The notes beneath the pieces are model-generated. The model did no database searches. It was not told where the DNA came from and was given only the letters and a program-made list of their open reading frames with translations. A program made the position numbers and the translations under genes. Source: Sphingomonas sp. OK281 (GTDB lineage Bacteria > Pseudomonadota > Alphaproteobacteria > Sphingomonadales > Sphingomonadaceae). Taken from it: a stretch of 64,000 nt of DNA. Position 1 is the first letter of the stretch. Each line of letters starts with the position of its first letter. The stretch is from NCBI RefSeq assembly GCF_900115295.1, contig NZ_FOVZ01000006.1:124001-188000 (forward strand). The letters are read 5' to 3'. Positions 27,819 through 37,276 of the stretch are shown in pieces.

Positions 27819-28951
27819 ACGCACACACCATGAGCCCCGTCACCATCAACGCAGCCTTCGATGGCGGCAACATCCGTGTTGTCGCCGTCGAGGGAGACCG
27901 GATCGACCTGGAGATCGTCACCGACTTCCAGTCCGATTTCTTCCAGTGGTTCTACTTCCGCGTGGCGGGGGCCGCCGGCCGCACGCTGACCTACCGCATC
28001 CTCAATGCGGGCAAGTCGGCGTATCCGTTCGGCTGGCCGGGCTACAAGACGCGCGCCAGCACCGATCGCCAGGCGTGGCGGATGATCGACACGCGCTATG
28101 AGGGTGGCGTGCTCGAATTCGACTTCACCGCCGAGACGGATCTCGCCTGGTTCGCGTATTTTGCTCCCTACACGATGGAAATGCACGAGGCGCTGGTGGC
28201 GCGCACCGCATTGCTGCCGGGCGTCGCGCACCGTGAGCTCGGCCAGTCGCTCGACGGGCAGGCGATCGACTGCTTCACGATCGGCTCGGGCTCGAAGCAG
28301 GTCTGGATCTACGGCCGCCAGCACCCCGGCGAATCGATGACCGAATGGTGGATGGAAGGCGCGCTGGAGCGGCTGACCGATTCGGCCAACCCGATCACTG
28401 CGGACCTGTTGGCGAAGGCGACCTTCAACGTCGTCCCCAACATGAACCCGGACGGGACGCGCCGCGGTCATCTGCGCACCAATGCCGTGGGCGTGAACCT
28501 CAACCGCGAATGGCACACGCCGACGCTGGAGAAGAGCCCCGAAGTCCTGTGCGTGCGCAACGCGATGGACCTGACCGGCGTCGACGTCGCGATGGACATC
28601 CACGGCGACGAAGCGATCCCGGCGAACTTCATCGCCGGCTTCGAAGGCATCCCCTCCTGGACCGACGCGCACGGTGAGAAATTCTACGATTACGGCCGTC
28701 GTCTCGCGGCGCATACGCCCGATTTCCAGACCGAGAAGGGCTATCCCAAGTCCGCACCGGGGACCGCGAACCTGTCGATGTCGACCAACCAGCTCGCCGA
28801 GCGCTTCGGCGCGGTGTCGATGACGCTGGAGATGCCGTTCAAGGATCACGACGCCAACGCCGATCCCGAGTTCGGCTGGTCGCCCGAGCGCTCGAAACAG
28901 CTTGCGCACGCGATGCTGGAGACTCTCGCTGGTATGATCGACGAAATCTGA
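27815..28951 (+). CDS. M14 metallocarboxypeptidase, cytosolic carboxypeptidase-like
   Basis: Zinc carboxypeptidase of 378 residues, without a signal peptide. Zinc ligands are H170 and E173 in RQHPGES and H263 in MDIHGDE; the catalytic glutamate lies in TLEMPF. The N-terminal beta domain (about 1-125; FQWFYFRV, LTYRILNAGKSAYPFGWPGY split at NAGK) is the extra domain of the cytosolic carboxypeptidase (CCP/AGBL) branch, which in eukaryotes removes glutamate from tubulin tails. The bacterial substrate is unknown. It is translationally coupled to the DUF4136 lipoprotein gene. Confidence 0.9.
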   Translation: MNAHTMSPVTINAAFDGGNIRVVAVEGDRIDLEIVTDFQSDFFQWFYFRVAGAAGRTLTYRILNAGKSAYPFGWPGYKTRASTDRQAWRMIDTRYEGGVLEFDFTAETDLAWFAYFAPYTMEMHEALVARTALLPGVAHRELGQSLDGQAIDCFTIGSGSKQVWIYGRQHPGESMTEWWMEGALERLTDSANPITADLLAKATFNVVPNMNPDGTRRGHLRTNAVGVNLNREWHTPTLEKSPEVLCVRNAMDLTGVDVAMDIHGDEAIPANFIAGFEGIPSWTDAHGEKFYDYGRRLAAHTPDFQTEKGYPKSAPGTANLSMSTNQLAERFGAVSMTLEMPFKDHDANADPEFGWSPERSKQLAHAMLETLAGMIDEI

Positions 28952-28968
28952 CCTGATAACAACGTCTT

Positions 28969-29012
28969 GGCACGGTTTAGAGGCTTGGGTTCAAGCCCCG
29001 CGGATCGTGCCT
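28969..29012 (+). other. nested hairpins upstream of gpmA
   Basis: GGCACG pairs with CGTGCC and encloses GGCTTG-GGTT-CAAGCC, a perfect inner stem. The structure lies between the M14 stop and gpmA. It resembles a small structured RNA or a leader fold; no T-run follows. Confidence 0.45.
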
Positions 29013-29074
29013 GGGTGTAACCTTATCCTAACCTTTGAACCCTTCCGTTCAGTCCCGCCATCTCAGGAGCCCGA

Positions 29075-29761
29075 ATGCCGACCCTAGTCCTGATCCGCCA
29101 CGGCCAGTCCACCTGGAACCTAGAGAACCGCTTCACCGGCTGGTGGGACGTCGACATGACCGCGAAGGGTGAGGCCGAGGCCAAGGCCGCGGGCGAGTTG
29201 ATGGCCGCCAAGGGTCTCGACTTCGACCAGACCTTCGTCAGCCTCCAGACACGGGCGATCAAGACGCTCAACATCGCGCTGGAGGCGATGGGCCGGCTCT
29301 GGCTCCCGGTCGAGAAGGACTGGCGCCTGAACGAACGCCACTATGGCGGCCTCACCGGCCTCGACAAGGCGGAAACCGCGGCCAAGCACGGCGACGCACA
29401 GGTCCATATCTGGCGCCGCAGCTTCGACGTCCCGCCGCCCGTACTCGACGACGGCAGCGAGTTCGACCTGTCGAAGGACCGCCGTTACGACGGCATCGCG
29501 ATCCCCAGGACCGAGAGCCTCAAGGATACGATCGCGCGCGTGTTGCCGTATTGGGACGAACGGATCGCGCCGGCACTGAAGGACGGCCAGCGCATCCTGA
29601 TCTCCGCCCACGGCAACTCGCTCCGCGCACTGGTCAAGCACCTGTCGAACATCCCCGACGACGAGATCACGGGGCTGGAGATCCCGACCGGCCAGCCGAT
29701 CGTCTACGAACTCGACAGCGATCTGAACGCGACGGACCGGTATTATCTAAGCGAACGCTGA
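29075..29761 (+). CDS. gpmA: 2,3-bisphosphoglycerate-dependent phosphoglycerate mutase
   Basis: Glycolytic enzyme interconverting 3- and 2-phosphoglycerate, 228 residues. The phospho-histidine motif is LIR-H9-GQSTWN, followed by the dPGM signature NRFTGWWDVDMT. The second histidine lies in ISAHGNSLRAL, and ERHYGGLTGLDK is the substrate loop. AGGAG lies about seven bases upstream of the ATG. It is followed by element D1 and then the purine genes. Confidence 0.96.
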   Translation: MPTLVLIRHGQSTWNLENRFTGWWDVDMTAKGEAEAKAAGELMAAKGLDFDQTFVSLQTRAIKTLNIALEAMGRLWLPVEKDWRLNERHYGGLTGLDKAETAAKHGDAQVHIWRRSFDVPPPVLDDGSEFDLSKDRRYDGIAIPRTESLKDTIARVLPYWDERIAPALKDGQRILISAHGNSLRALVKHLSNIPDDEITGLEIPTGQPIVYELDSDLNATDRYYLSER

Positions 29762-29779
29762 CGCCTGCATCTCTACTTC

Positions 29780-29887
29780 ACCCCTCCCTGGAAGGGAGGG
29801 GTCGGGGGTGGGTCGGCCAGTTGTCGGACGTCGTGGTCACCAAGCGGCCAACCCACCCCCAACCCCTCCCTTCCAGGGAGGGGAGCA
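29780..29887 (+). repeat. paired-palindrome element D1
   Basis: CCCCTCCCTGGAAGGGAGGGG and CCCCTCCCTTCCAGGGAGGGG, with a further pairing GGGTGGGTCGGCC against GGCCAACCCACCC. It lies between gpmA and purE. D2 is a close copy. Confidence 0.85.
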
Positions 29888-29957
29888 GTGCACCAACAAC
29901 ATTGCCCAATCCCCCTCGCATCGCTAGGCACGTCGCTCCTTGAATCAGGGGGCGATC

Positions 29958-30434
<477 letters not shown>

Positions 30435-30459
30435 GCACGATAGCCTGAAAGACGCTGAC

Positions 30460-31527
30460 ATGACGCCGCTTCCCCCCGGATCGACCATCGGCATCCTCGG
30501 CGGAGGCCAGCTCGGCCGCATGCTGGCCAGCGCCGCGGCGCAGCTCGGCTATCACACGCACGTCCTCGCGCCCGACCGGGAGAGCGTCGCCGCGCAGTCC
30601 GCCTCGACCATGACGCGCGCCGACTATCACAACCGCATCGTCCTTGCCGACTTCGCCGACGCCTGCGACGTCATCACCTACGAGTTCGAGAACATCGCGG
30701 TCGAGCCCGTCGAATGGCTGGCGGACCGCGTCCCCGTCCACCCGAGCCCTCGCGCGCTCCGCGTGGCACAGGAGCGGATCGGCGAAAAACGCTTCGTGGA
30801 GAGCGTCGGCGGCCGCCCGGCACCCTGGGCCGCCGTCGACAGCCTCGAAAGCCTGCAAGCGGGCCTGAAAGCGATCGGCGCCCCCGCCATCCTCAAGACC
30901 GCCCGCTTCGGCTATGACGGCAAGGGCCAGGTCAAGATCGACACGCCCGATGGCGCGCAAGCCGCCTGGGACACGATCGGCGGTCCCGCAGTGCTCGAAG
31001 CCTTCGTACCGTTCGAGCACGAGTTCTCGATCCTGATCGCCCGCGGCCTCGACGGCGGCATCGCGCGCTACGATCCACCGCTCAACGTCCACCGCGACGC
31101 CATCCTGCGCCACTCGACCGTCCCCGCGCCCGCCGCAGTGCTGGCCCAAGCCCATGATGCAGCAGCGCTGGCCGAACGGATCGCGGCCGAACTCGACTAT
31201 GTCGGTGTACTGGCGTGCGAATTCTTCGTCGGCGCCGACGGCCCGGTGTTCAACGAGATGGCCCCCCGCGTGCACAATTCCGGCCACTGGACGATCGAAG
31301 GCGCCGAATGCTCGCAATTCGAAAACCACATCCGCGCGATCTGTGGGTTGCCGCTGGGGGCGACGACGCTGACCGGACGCGAAGCGACGATGGAGAACCT
31401 GATCGGCGACGACGCCGACCGCTGGGCTGAACTGCTGGCCGAGTCAGGCGCTCACATGCATCTCTACGGCAAGGGTGCAGCAAGGCCGGGACGGAAAATG
31501 GGTCACGTCACCCGCGTGGTACGCTGA
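30460..31527 (+). CDS. purK: N5-carboxyaminoimidazole ribonucleotide synthase
   Basis: ATP-grasp enzyme making N5-CAIR from AIR, bicarbonate and ATP, feeding PurE. 355 residues. TIGILGGGQLGRML is the N-terminal nucleotide fold; ILKTARFGYDGKGQ is the ATP-grasp loop; FNEMAPRVHNSGHWTIEG is the family signature near the metal site. The ATG at 30460 gives the family's usual start. Cotranscribed with purE. Confidence 0.97.
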   Translation: MTPLPPGSTIGILGGGQLGRMLASAAAQLGYHTHVLAPDRESVAAQSASTMTRADYHNRIVLADFADACDVITYEFENIAVEPVEWLADRVPVHPSPRALRVAQERIGEKRFVESVGGRPAPWAAVDSLESLQAGLKAIGAPAILKTARFGYDGKGQVKIDTPDGAQAAWDTIGGPAVLEAFVPFEHEFSILIARGLDGGIARYDPPLNVHRDAILRHSTVPAPAAVLAQAHDAAALAERIAAELDYVGVLACEFFVGADGPVFNEMAPRVHNSGHWTIEGAECSQFENHIRAICGLPLGATTLTGREATMENLIGDDADRWAELLAESGAHMHLYGKGAARPGRKMGHVTRVVR

Positions 31528-31609
31528 GTTCGATGCGTGCCCATGGAGAGCCTAGGGGCGGCAGCAGAAGCAGCGTTTGCCCTAGCCGCGGCTAGGGATC
31601 TTCCAAGGA

Positions 31610-32371
31610 TCACACGGCACTGTCGCCGGAGTATTTGAGTTCGAGATACCGCCCCTGCACGGCAATGTCGTCGAGCGTCGTTCGTCCGAGTTGGTCGCTT
31701 GCCCGGGCAAGCTCCGCATCGATCAGTCGCAGGCCGTTGATCAGGTGATCGTCCGGCGTCCGGCCGTCGGCATGAGGGACACGCCGCGCGGAGATAGGCA
31801 CCACGCGCCAACCGTCGACCAGCGCGGGCATTTCTACGGCGATCAGCTTGCGGAGCGATGCCGCAGCGGGGCTGCGTGGATCGAGCCGACCAAGCAGGGG
31901 CGTGAGATCGTCGAACCGCGTGCTCATCGTTGCGACCAGATCGAGCGCCGGCAGCGGTAATCCGCGGCGTTGTGCAGCGAGCCATGTGACGGCTTGTTCA
32001 GCCAGTCCGGGCAAGGCCGTCCCTGCCAGGGCCTCCCGTCCCGGCGCGCGGGGAGCGGCGCGGACGAAGACCAGCGTGGTCAATAGGAGCATGAGTGCGA
32101 ATGCGATCGAGATCGCCACGCCGGCCGGGGCGACGGCGGCAAGCAGCGCCCCTGTGAGCAACGTGGCGATCGCGGTCCCGACCAACCGCACCAGCAACCG
32201 CTGTCGACGCCGAGCCCTCGCCTTGCGCTCCCGGCGGGTTTGCTCGCGTCCTTCGGGCGACATGCGGCGGAGAAGTTCCTCGGCATGGGTGAGTCCGACG
32301 TCGGCAAAACCGGCCGCGACGGTCCGCGCCCGGTGGATCATCGGCTCACGCTGACCGGTATCATCGTTCAT
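31610..32371 (-). CDS. unknown membrane protein with a basic N-terminal segment
   Basis: A 253-residue protein that I do not recognise. An N-terminal cytoplasmic part (to about residue 65) is highly basic (RRERKARARRRQR). Two adjacent membrane helices follow (about 60-105, LVGTAIATLLTGALLAAV and IAFALMLLLTTLVFV), then a soluble helical C-terminus of about 150 residues. ATG 32371 is used; an upstream ATG at 32407 is possible. It runs opposite to purK and is divergent from aguA. The 307 bases between 32371 and 32679 show no gene that I can support. Confidence 0.65.
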   Translation of the reverse strand: MNDDTGQREPMIHRARTVAAGFADVGLTHAEELLRRMSPEGREQTRRERKARARRRQRLLVRLVGTAIATLLTGALLAAVAPAGVAISIAFALMLLLTTLVFVRAAPRAPGREALAGTALPGLAEQAVTWLAAQRRGLPLPALDLVATMSTRFDDLTPLLGRLDPRSPAAASLRKLIAVEMPALVDGWRVVPISARRVPHADGRTPDDHLINGLRLIDAELARASDQLGRTTLDDIAVQGRYLELKYSGDSAV

Positions 32372-32678
32372 AGCGTGAGAATGACGGTATTTACCGATCA
32401 GGTCCATGCGCCATCACAAGCTGGAGCGTTTCATACCCCGTCCGACGACCAGCACATCTTATCGACGGTGCCCTGCCGTAGCCGTGCGAATCACCTTGGG
32501 TTGGCCCGGCTGGGCGTCCCGAGTTCGACCGCGGCGGCAACAAGGACCTGGTCGCCGCCGGCATAGGCCGGGGCATGCGGTGCGCGCGGCTTGCGGACGA
32601 TACCATGCCGCCAGCGAACTGGTATAGGAGCGGAAATACCGCGGCCTTCGTGACCGCGATCGCGCAGGAGCAAAATAC

Positions 32679-33644
32679 GTGACGACGACTACCCCAGCCG
32701 AATGGGCGCATCACAAGGCCGTCTGGATCGGCTTTCCGAGCCATGCCGATCTCTGGCTCGAGGATCTGGAGCCTGCACGGGACGAGGTCGTCGCGTTTGC
32801 GAAGGCGGTGCATGCAGACGGCAAGGGCGAGACGGTGATCCTGGTCGCGGCCGATGTCGGGTCGGCGACCACCGCCAAGCGGCTTGCCCCGTTCGCGCAG
32901 GTGGTGATGGAGCCGTTCGGCGACATCTGGCTGCGCGATACCGCGCCGATCGTTGTCGGCGACGGCAGCGCGCGCGACTTCCGGTTCAACGGCTGGGGCG
33001 GGAAGTACGACCTGCCCGGCGACGACACGATCGGGCAGCGGCTGGCAGCGAGCCGTCACAAGCGGGTCGAGACGTGCGACTGGGTTCTCGAAGGCGGCGC
33101 GATCGATGGCGATGGCACCGGGACGGTCGTCACGACGCAGCAGTGCCTGCTCAACCGCAACCGCAATCCGTCGCTGACCAAGGCGGAGATCGAGGCGCGG
33201 CTGGCGTCCGACCTCGGCTATACCCGCGTGGTGTGGCTGGGCGACGGGCTGGTCAACGATCATACCGACGGCCATGTCGACAACCTCGCGCGGTTCGTCG
33301 GCGAGGGGCGCGTGGCGATCCCCAAGGCGACCGACAACGATCCGAACTGGCAGGTGTACCAGAACGCCGCGCGTGACGCTGCCGCGGCCGGGCTGGAGGT
33401 CGTGACGATCCCGTCGCCGGGCCGCGTGCTGCGCGACGAGGAGGTCGTGCCGGCGAGCTACATGAACTTCTACATCGGCAATGCCGCGGTGGTGGTGCCG
33501 TTGTATGGCGCGGAGAACGACGCCGCGGCGGTGGTGGCGATCCAGGCGCTGTTCCCGGACCGTGAGGTCGTCGGGCAACGCGCGGACCATATCCTGACGG
33601 GCGGCGGGAGCTTCCACTGCATCTCGCAGCAGATTCCGGGCTGA
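32679..33644 (+). CDS. aguA: agmatine deiminase family protein
   Basis: Hydrolyses agmatine to N-carbamoylputrescine in the arginine-decarboxylase route to putrescine; cytoplasmic. 321 residues, in the range of bacterial peptidyl-arginine-deiminase-like enzymes. Motifs: FGDIWLRDTAP, FNGWGGKY, LEGGAID, GLVNDHTDGHVDN with catalytic acid and histidine, and the nucleophile cysteine in GGGSFHCISQQIP at the C-terminus. GTG start with CAGGAG about eight bases upstream. No carbamoylputrescine amidase gene is next to it. Exact substrate within the family is inferred. Confidence 0.9.
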   Translation: MTTTTPAEWAHHKAVWIGFPSHADLWLEDLEPARDEVVAFAKAVHADGKGETVILVAADVGSATTAKRLAPFAQVVMEPFGDIWLRDTAPIVVGDGSARDFRFNGWGGKYDLPGDDTIGQRLAASRHKRVETCDWVLEGGAIDGDGTGTVVTTQQCLLNRNRNPSLTKAEIEARLASDLGYTRVVWLGDGLVNDHTDGHVDNLARFVGEGRVAIPKATDNDPNWQVYQNAARDAAAAGLEVVTIPSPGRVLRDEEVVPASYMNFYIGNAAVVVPLYGAENDAAAVVAIQALFPDREVVGQRADHILTGGGSFHCISQQIPG

Positions 33645-33645
33645 C

Positions 33646-33754
33646 TTCCCCCCTCCCTGGAAGGGAGGGGCCGGGGGTGGGTCGGCCTGGGGCGGGTGCC
33701 TGCGTCAGCCAATGGGCCGACCCACCCCTAACCCCTCCCTTCCAGGGAGGGGGA
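33646..33754 (+). repeat. paired-palindrome element D2
   Basis: Same arms as D1 (CCCTCCCTGGAAGGGAGGGG and its inverse) with a different central spacer. It separates the convergent aguA and methyltransferase genes. Confidence 0.85.
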
Positions 33755-33762
33755 TGCCTGAC

Positions 33763-34632
33763 TCAGCGGCTCCAGCGCGCCCAGATTGCCGTGGGCAGCG
33801 TCAGCCCACGCGCTTCCTCGCGGACGCCGAGTTCGCCGACTTCGACTTTGCCGGGGAGATCGGCGAAAACCTGGTTCAGCAGTTCGCCGATAGCCAGCGC
33901 CGACATCCGCACCGCGTAAACCGTCAGGAACAGGAACCGCGAGTTCTCGTCGAGCAGTTTCCGGCAGTCGGCGATCAGCTTCGGGAGGTCCTCCTCCAGC
34001 CGCCAGACCTCACCCTCAGGCCCACGGCCATATTTCGGCGGATCGAGCAAAATCCCATCATACCGCCGCCCGCGCCGCACCTCTCGTGCGACGAACTTCG
34101 CCGCATCATCCGTCATCCAGCGGATCGGCGCGTCGGCCATGCCTGAGAGTTTCGCGTTGGCCTTGGCCGCCTCGACCGACTTCTTCGACGCATCGACGTG
34201 CACCATCCGCACGCCTTTGGTCGCCATCGCCAGCGTGCCGACGCCGGTATAGCCGAACAGGTTCATGCACTCGGGCGAGTCTAGCCCGACGACGCGCTCG
34301 CGCATCCAGCTCCAGACCGGCGCCATGTCTGGGAAGAAGCCGAGGTGACGAAACGGGGTGGTCTGCGCGGTGTACGACACCTCGTTCCACTTGAGCGTCC
34401 AGCCTTCGCGAGGAACGGACTCGAAAAACTCCCAGCGACCGCCGCCGTCCTCGTCCGAGCCGGGGACGAATTCGCCCTGCGCCTGCCAGTCGGTCGAGGC
34501 GGGCGCCCACATCGCCTGAGGTTCGGGGCGAATGAAGCGGAAGCGGCCATAGCGTTCGAGCTTCTTGCCGTGGCCCGAGTCGATCAGCCCGTAATCCGCC
34601 CAGGGTTCGCCGATGAGGGTGTGCAGCTTCAT
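33763..34632 (-). CDS. class I SAM-dependent methyltransferase, RlmI/RlmK-like
   Basis: Predicted RNA methyltransferase of 289 residues. The Rossmann fold starts at about residue 120 with NLFGYTGVGTLAMATKG (motif I) and VHVDASKKSVE (motif II). The catalytic LDPPKYGRGPEGEVW resembles the DPPxF-type motif of large-subunit rRNA methyltransferases. An N-terminal domain of about 110 residues is distinct (YGLIDSGHGKKLERYG). Its ATG overlaps the thrC stop by four bases, so it is coupled to thrC on the minus strand. RNA target unknown. Confidence 0.85.
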   Translation of the reverse strand: MKLHTLIGEPWADYGLIDSGHGKKLERYGRFRFIRPEPQAMWAPASTDWQAQGEFVPGSDEDGGGRWEFFESVPREGWTLKWNEVSYTAQTTPFRHLGFFPDMAPVWSWMRERVVGLDSPECMNLFGYTGVGTLAMATKGVRMVHVDASKKSVEAAKANAKLSGMADAPIRWMTDDAAKFVAREVRRGRRYDGILLDPPKYGRGPEGEVWRLEEDLPKLIADCRKLLDENSRFLFLTVYAVRMSALAIGELLNQVFADLPGKVEVGELGVREEARGLTLPTAIWARWSR

Positions 34633-36029
34633 GCCGACGGCTTCGCGCGCTCGGTGATGTAGGCGGTGATCGCGTCGAACGTCGCCGGCAGCGTGGCGTA
34701 ACGCTCCTCGCGGTCGAACAGGTCGCCGACGCGGGTTGGCAGCGAGGGGCGAACGCCGGTTGCGCGCTCGACTGCGTCGCCGAACTTGGCGGGGTGCGCG
34801 GTGGCGAGCGTTACGATGGGTACGCCGGCGGGGACTTCGGTGCGCAACGCGGCGGCAAGGCCTATCGCGGTGTGCGGGTCGATCACTTGGCCGGCGTGCT
34901 CGTGGGCCCAGCGCATCGCCAGCGTCATGTCGTCGAGGTCGATGCGCTCGCTTTGGAAGAGGCCCGAGGCGCCCTGCGACTGCGCGTTGGTGAGACGCAT
35001 GGCCCCGGAGGACTCGAAGCCGGCCATCTGTGCAGCGAGCGCTGCGCCATCGCGGTCACCGAGATCGAACAACAGGCGTTCGAAGTTCGAGCTGACCTGG
35101 ATGTCCATCGACGGGGTCGGGGTCTGCTGGACGCCCCCCTTCGAATAATCGCCGGTGCTGAGCGCGCGGTGGAGGATGTCGTTGACGTTGGTCGCGACGA
35201 CCAGCTTGGCGACGGGGAGCTCCATCTTCGCCGCGACGTAGCCCGCGAACACGTCGCCGAAATTGCCGGTCGGGACCGCAAACGCGACTTCGCGATCAGG
35301 CGCGCCGAGGCGGACGGCGGCGTAGAAGAAATAGACGACCTGCGCCATCAGGCGTGCCCAGTTGATCGAGTTGACTGCGGACAGCGCGAACTTGGTCGAG
35401 AAGGCGCGATCGTTGAACATCGCCTTCACCAGTGCCTGCGCGTCGTCGAAGCTGCCTTCGATGGCGATATTGTAGACGTTGGGGCTGAGCACCGTGGTCA
35501 TCTGGCGGCGCTGCACGTCGGAGATGCGGCCGACCGGGTGGAGCATGAAGATGTCGATGCCCGCGCGCCCCGCGACCGCGTCGATCGCCGCCGAGCCGGT
35601 ATCGCCACTGGTCGCGCCGACGATCGTCAGGCGCTTGTCCGTGCCGGCGAGGAAGCGCTCGAAGAAGAGGCCAAGCAGCTGGAGCGCGACGTCCTTGAAT
35701 GCCAGCGTCGGGCCGTGGAAGAGTTCGAGCAGCCACTGGTCGTGGTCGAGCTGTACGAGTGGTGTCACGGCCGCGTGCGAGAAGCGGCCATAAGCCTGTT
35801 CGCAGAGCGCCTTAAGCTCGTCGCGCGTCATCGCGTCGCCGACGAACGGGGCCATCACGGCGACCGCGGTGTCGACGTAGGATAGCCCCGCGAGCGCGGC
35901 GATCTCGTCGCGGGTCATCGTCGGCCACGCGTCGGGGAGGTAGAGGCCGCCATCGGAGGCGAGACCGGCGAGCGTCGCCGCTTCGAAATCGAGGATCGGC
36001 GCCGAGCCGCGGGTGCTGATGTAACGCAT
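34629..36029 (-). CDS. thrC: threonine synthase
   Basis: PLP enzyme converting O-phosphohomoserine to threonine. 466 residues, the longer fungal/proteobacterial-type enzyme with an N-terminal domain (MRYISTRGSAPILDFEAA). The PLP lysine is in HGPTLAFKDVALQLLG; GATSGDTGSAAIDA binds the cofactor phosphate. It follows the SURF1 gene after a gap holding a palindromic element, and the methyltransferase gene is coupled behind it. lysC, for the same amino-acid family, is 18 kb away. Confidence 0.96.
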   Translation of the reverse strand: MRYISTRGSAPILDFEAATLAGLASDGGLYLPDAWPTMTRDEIAALAGLSYVDTAVAVMAPFVGDAMTRDELKALCEQAYGRFSHAAVTPLVQLDHDQWLLELFHGPTLAFKDVALQLLGLFFERFLAGTDKRLTIVGATSGDTGSAAIDAVAGRAGIDIFMLHPVGRISDVQRRQMTTVLSPNVYNIAIEGSFDDAQALVKAMFNDRAFSTKFALSAVNSINWARLMAQVVYFFYAAVRLGAPDREVAFAVPTGNFGDVFAGYVAAKMELPVAKLVVATNVNDILHRALSTGDYSKGGVQQTPTPSMDIQVSSNFERLLFDLGDRDGAALAAQMAGFESSGAMRLTNAQSQGASGLFQSERIDLDDMTLAMRWAHEHAGQVIDPHTAIGLAAALRTEVPAGVPIVTLATAHPAKFGDAVERATGVRPSLPTRVGDLFDREERYATLPATFDAITAYITERAKPSA

Positions 36030-36080
36030 GGCAAGCGGTTAGCCGGCTGAGCGGAAGGGAACAAGCTACGCGCTTTCCGT

Positions 36081-36157
36081 TTTCCTGCGAACGCAGGAAT
36101 CCAGGGTTACGGAGCAATGCGCGCGGTACCTCGGACTCCTGCGTTCGCAGGAGAACG
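36081..36157 (+). repeat. palindromic element, family B variant
   Basis: TTTCCTGCGAACGCAGGAAT and ACTCCTGCGTTCGCAGGAGAAC form paired hairpins of the family B layout but with different stem sequence. It lies in the thrC-SURF1 gap, ending just before the SURF1 stop. Confidence 0.7.
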
Positions 36158-36158
36158 G

Positions 36159-36770
36159 CTAGCGAGGGCGGCGGCGGAGCGCGAGGGCGTAGATGATCGC
36201 GGCGATGGCGGCGAAGAAGAACCATTGGCCGGCATAGGCGAGGTGGTTGTTCGGGACCGAGGCGATATCGGGCTTGCCGTTGGGAGAGAGACCCGCTTGC
36301 GGGGTATCGGCGACCAGCATCAGGCGCTGCGGGGTGTGATCGAACAGCGATCCGATCAGCGAGCGGCCGTCGGGCGCGTGGCTGATGAAGCCCGAGACTT
36401 CGCCTCCGGCCCAGGCGACCTTGGCCATCGGGTCGCGCGTGGTGCCGAGCTGGACCACCATACCGGGCCCTTCCGCGCCGGTCTTGCACTCGGCGATCGC
36501 GCGAAAGCCGGACTTGCCGGCGCCGGCGAGCTTGATGTCCGTCGGCTGGAGGCAGAGACCCGAAGCGCGTCGGAACAGCAGCGTTTCGTCGGGGAAGCGC
36601 GGGAAGGCCATTGGCGGCTTGGCGGGATTGGCGGCGAGCTGCGCGAGGAACGCTTCCTTTTTCGGGAGGCGGTCGAGAAGTTGCCACAGGCCGAGCGCAA
36701 TCATCGCCGCGATTGCGAGCGTGACGAGAATGGTCGGAATGACGGGAATGCGTCGTGCGGTGCGGGTCAC
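36159..36770 (-). CDS. SURF1 family cytochrome oxidase assembly protein
   Basis: Inner-membrane protein of 203 residues that helps insert heme a into cytochrome c oxidase subunit I. A first helix (VIPTILVTLAIAAMIALGLW, residues about 9-28) and a last helix (AGQWFFFAAIAAIIYAL) bracket a periplasmic domain, as in SURF1/Shy1. The GTG at 36770 overlaps the stop of the DUF983 gene by four bases. It lies in the oxidase assembly cluster. Confidence 0.88.
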   Translation of the reverse strand: MTRTARRIPVIPTILVTLAIAAMIALGLWQLLDRLPKKEAFLAQLAANPAKPPMAFPRFPDETLLFRRASGLCLQPTDIKLAGAGKSGFRAIAECKTGAEGPGMVVQLGTTRDPMAKVAWAGGEVSGFISHAPDGRSLIGSLFDHTPQRLMLVADTPQAGLSPNGKPDIASVPNNHLAYAGQWFFFAAIAAIIYALALRRRPR

Positions 36771-37150
36771 GGGTCGATTCGGCCTTCGCGGGCTGCGTTG
36801 CGGTATTCGGCGGACATGAGCGCGCCCTTGGCTGCTCGGAGCGAGAGAACGACCCCGCCGGCGGTGAAGGGGATCCAGATCAGCATGTGCAGCCAGAGTG
36901 GCGGGTGGACTTTGAGTTCGAGCGTGATCGCGAGGATGACGACGAGCGCACCGAGGATCAGCGTGAGGAAGGCGGCCGGGCCGTCGCCAACGTTGAACTT
37001 GCTGAAGTCGAGACCGCAGTTTGCGCAGCGGTCGGCGAAGCTGGACCATTTCGCGAAGAGCGTGGGTTTGCCGCAGCGGGGGCATAGGCCTTTGAGCGCG
37101 ACCTGCGCGATCGTGGGGGCGTTGGCGAGGGGGTATGGGTCTTCGGTCAT
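36767..37150 (-). CDS. DUF983 membrane protein with a zinc-ribbon-like motif
   Basis: A 127-residue protein with an N-terminal four-cysteine knuckle (CPRCGKPTLF and CANCGLDF) and two C-terminal membrane helices (about residues 55-105). DUF983 proteins are common in alphaproteobacterial oxidase clusters; their job is not settled. The ATG at 37150 is chosen; open frame beyond it runs into element B3. It is coupled to SURF1. Confidence 0.88.
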   Translation of the reverse strand: MTEDPYPLANAPTIAQVALKGLCPRCGKPTLFAKWSSFADRCANCGLDFSKFNVGDGPAAFLTLILGALVVILAITLELKVHPPLWLHMLIWIPFTAGGVVLSLRAAKGALMSAEYRNAAREGRIDP

Positions 37151-37169
37151 GCGGTCAGCCCTCCCATTG

Positions 37170-37228
37170 CTGTTTCCCCGCGAAGGCGGGGACCCAGACT
37201 GGGCTCCCGCCTTCGCGGGAGAACAAGG
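37170..37228 (+). repeat. palindromic element B3 (left part of a B-C composite)
   Basis: Nearly identical to B1 (TTTCCCCGCGAAGGCGGGG ... CCCGCCTTCGCGGGAGAAC). It lies 20 bases upstream of the DUF983 start on the opposite strand and is followed after 48 bases by C2. Confidence 0.85.
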
Positions 37229-37276
37229 TAAGGGAGCGACGGTTGGTTCGCGTCCGTTCCGCATCTAAAACCGCCG

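Noticed and set aside
28969..29012. tRNA-like GGTTCAAGCC at 28987-28998
   Set aside because: Only a T-arm-like sequence is present; there is no acceptor, D or anticodon arm of the right spacing.
32372..32678. A possible short gene between the unknown membrane protein and aguA
   Set aside because: Short frames on both strands lack a ribosome-binding site and any recognisable sequence. The region probably holds two divergent promoters.
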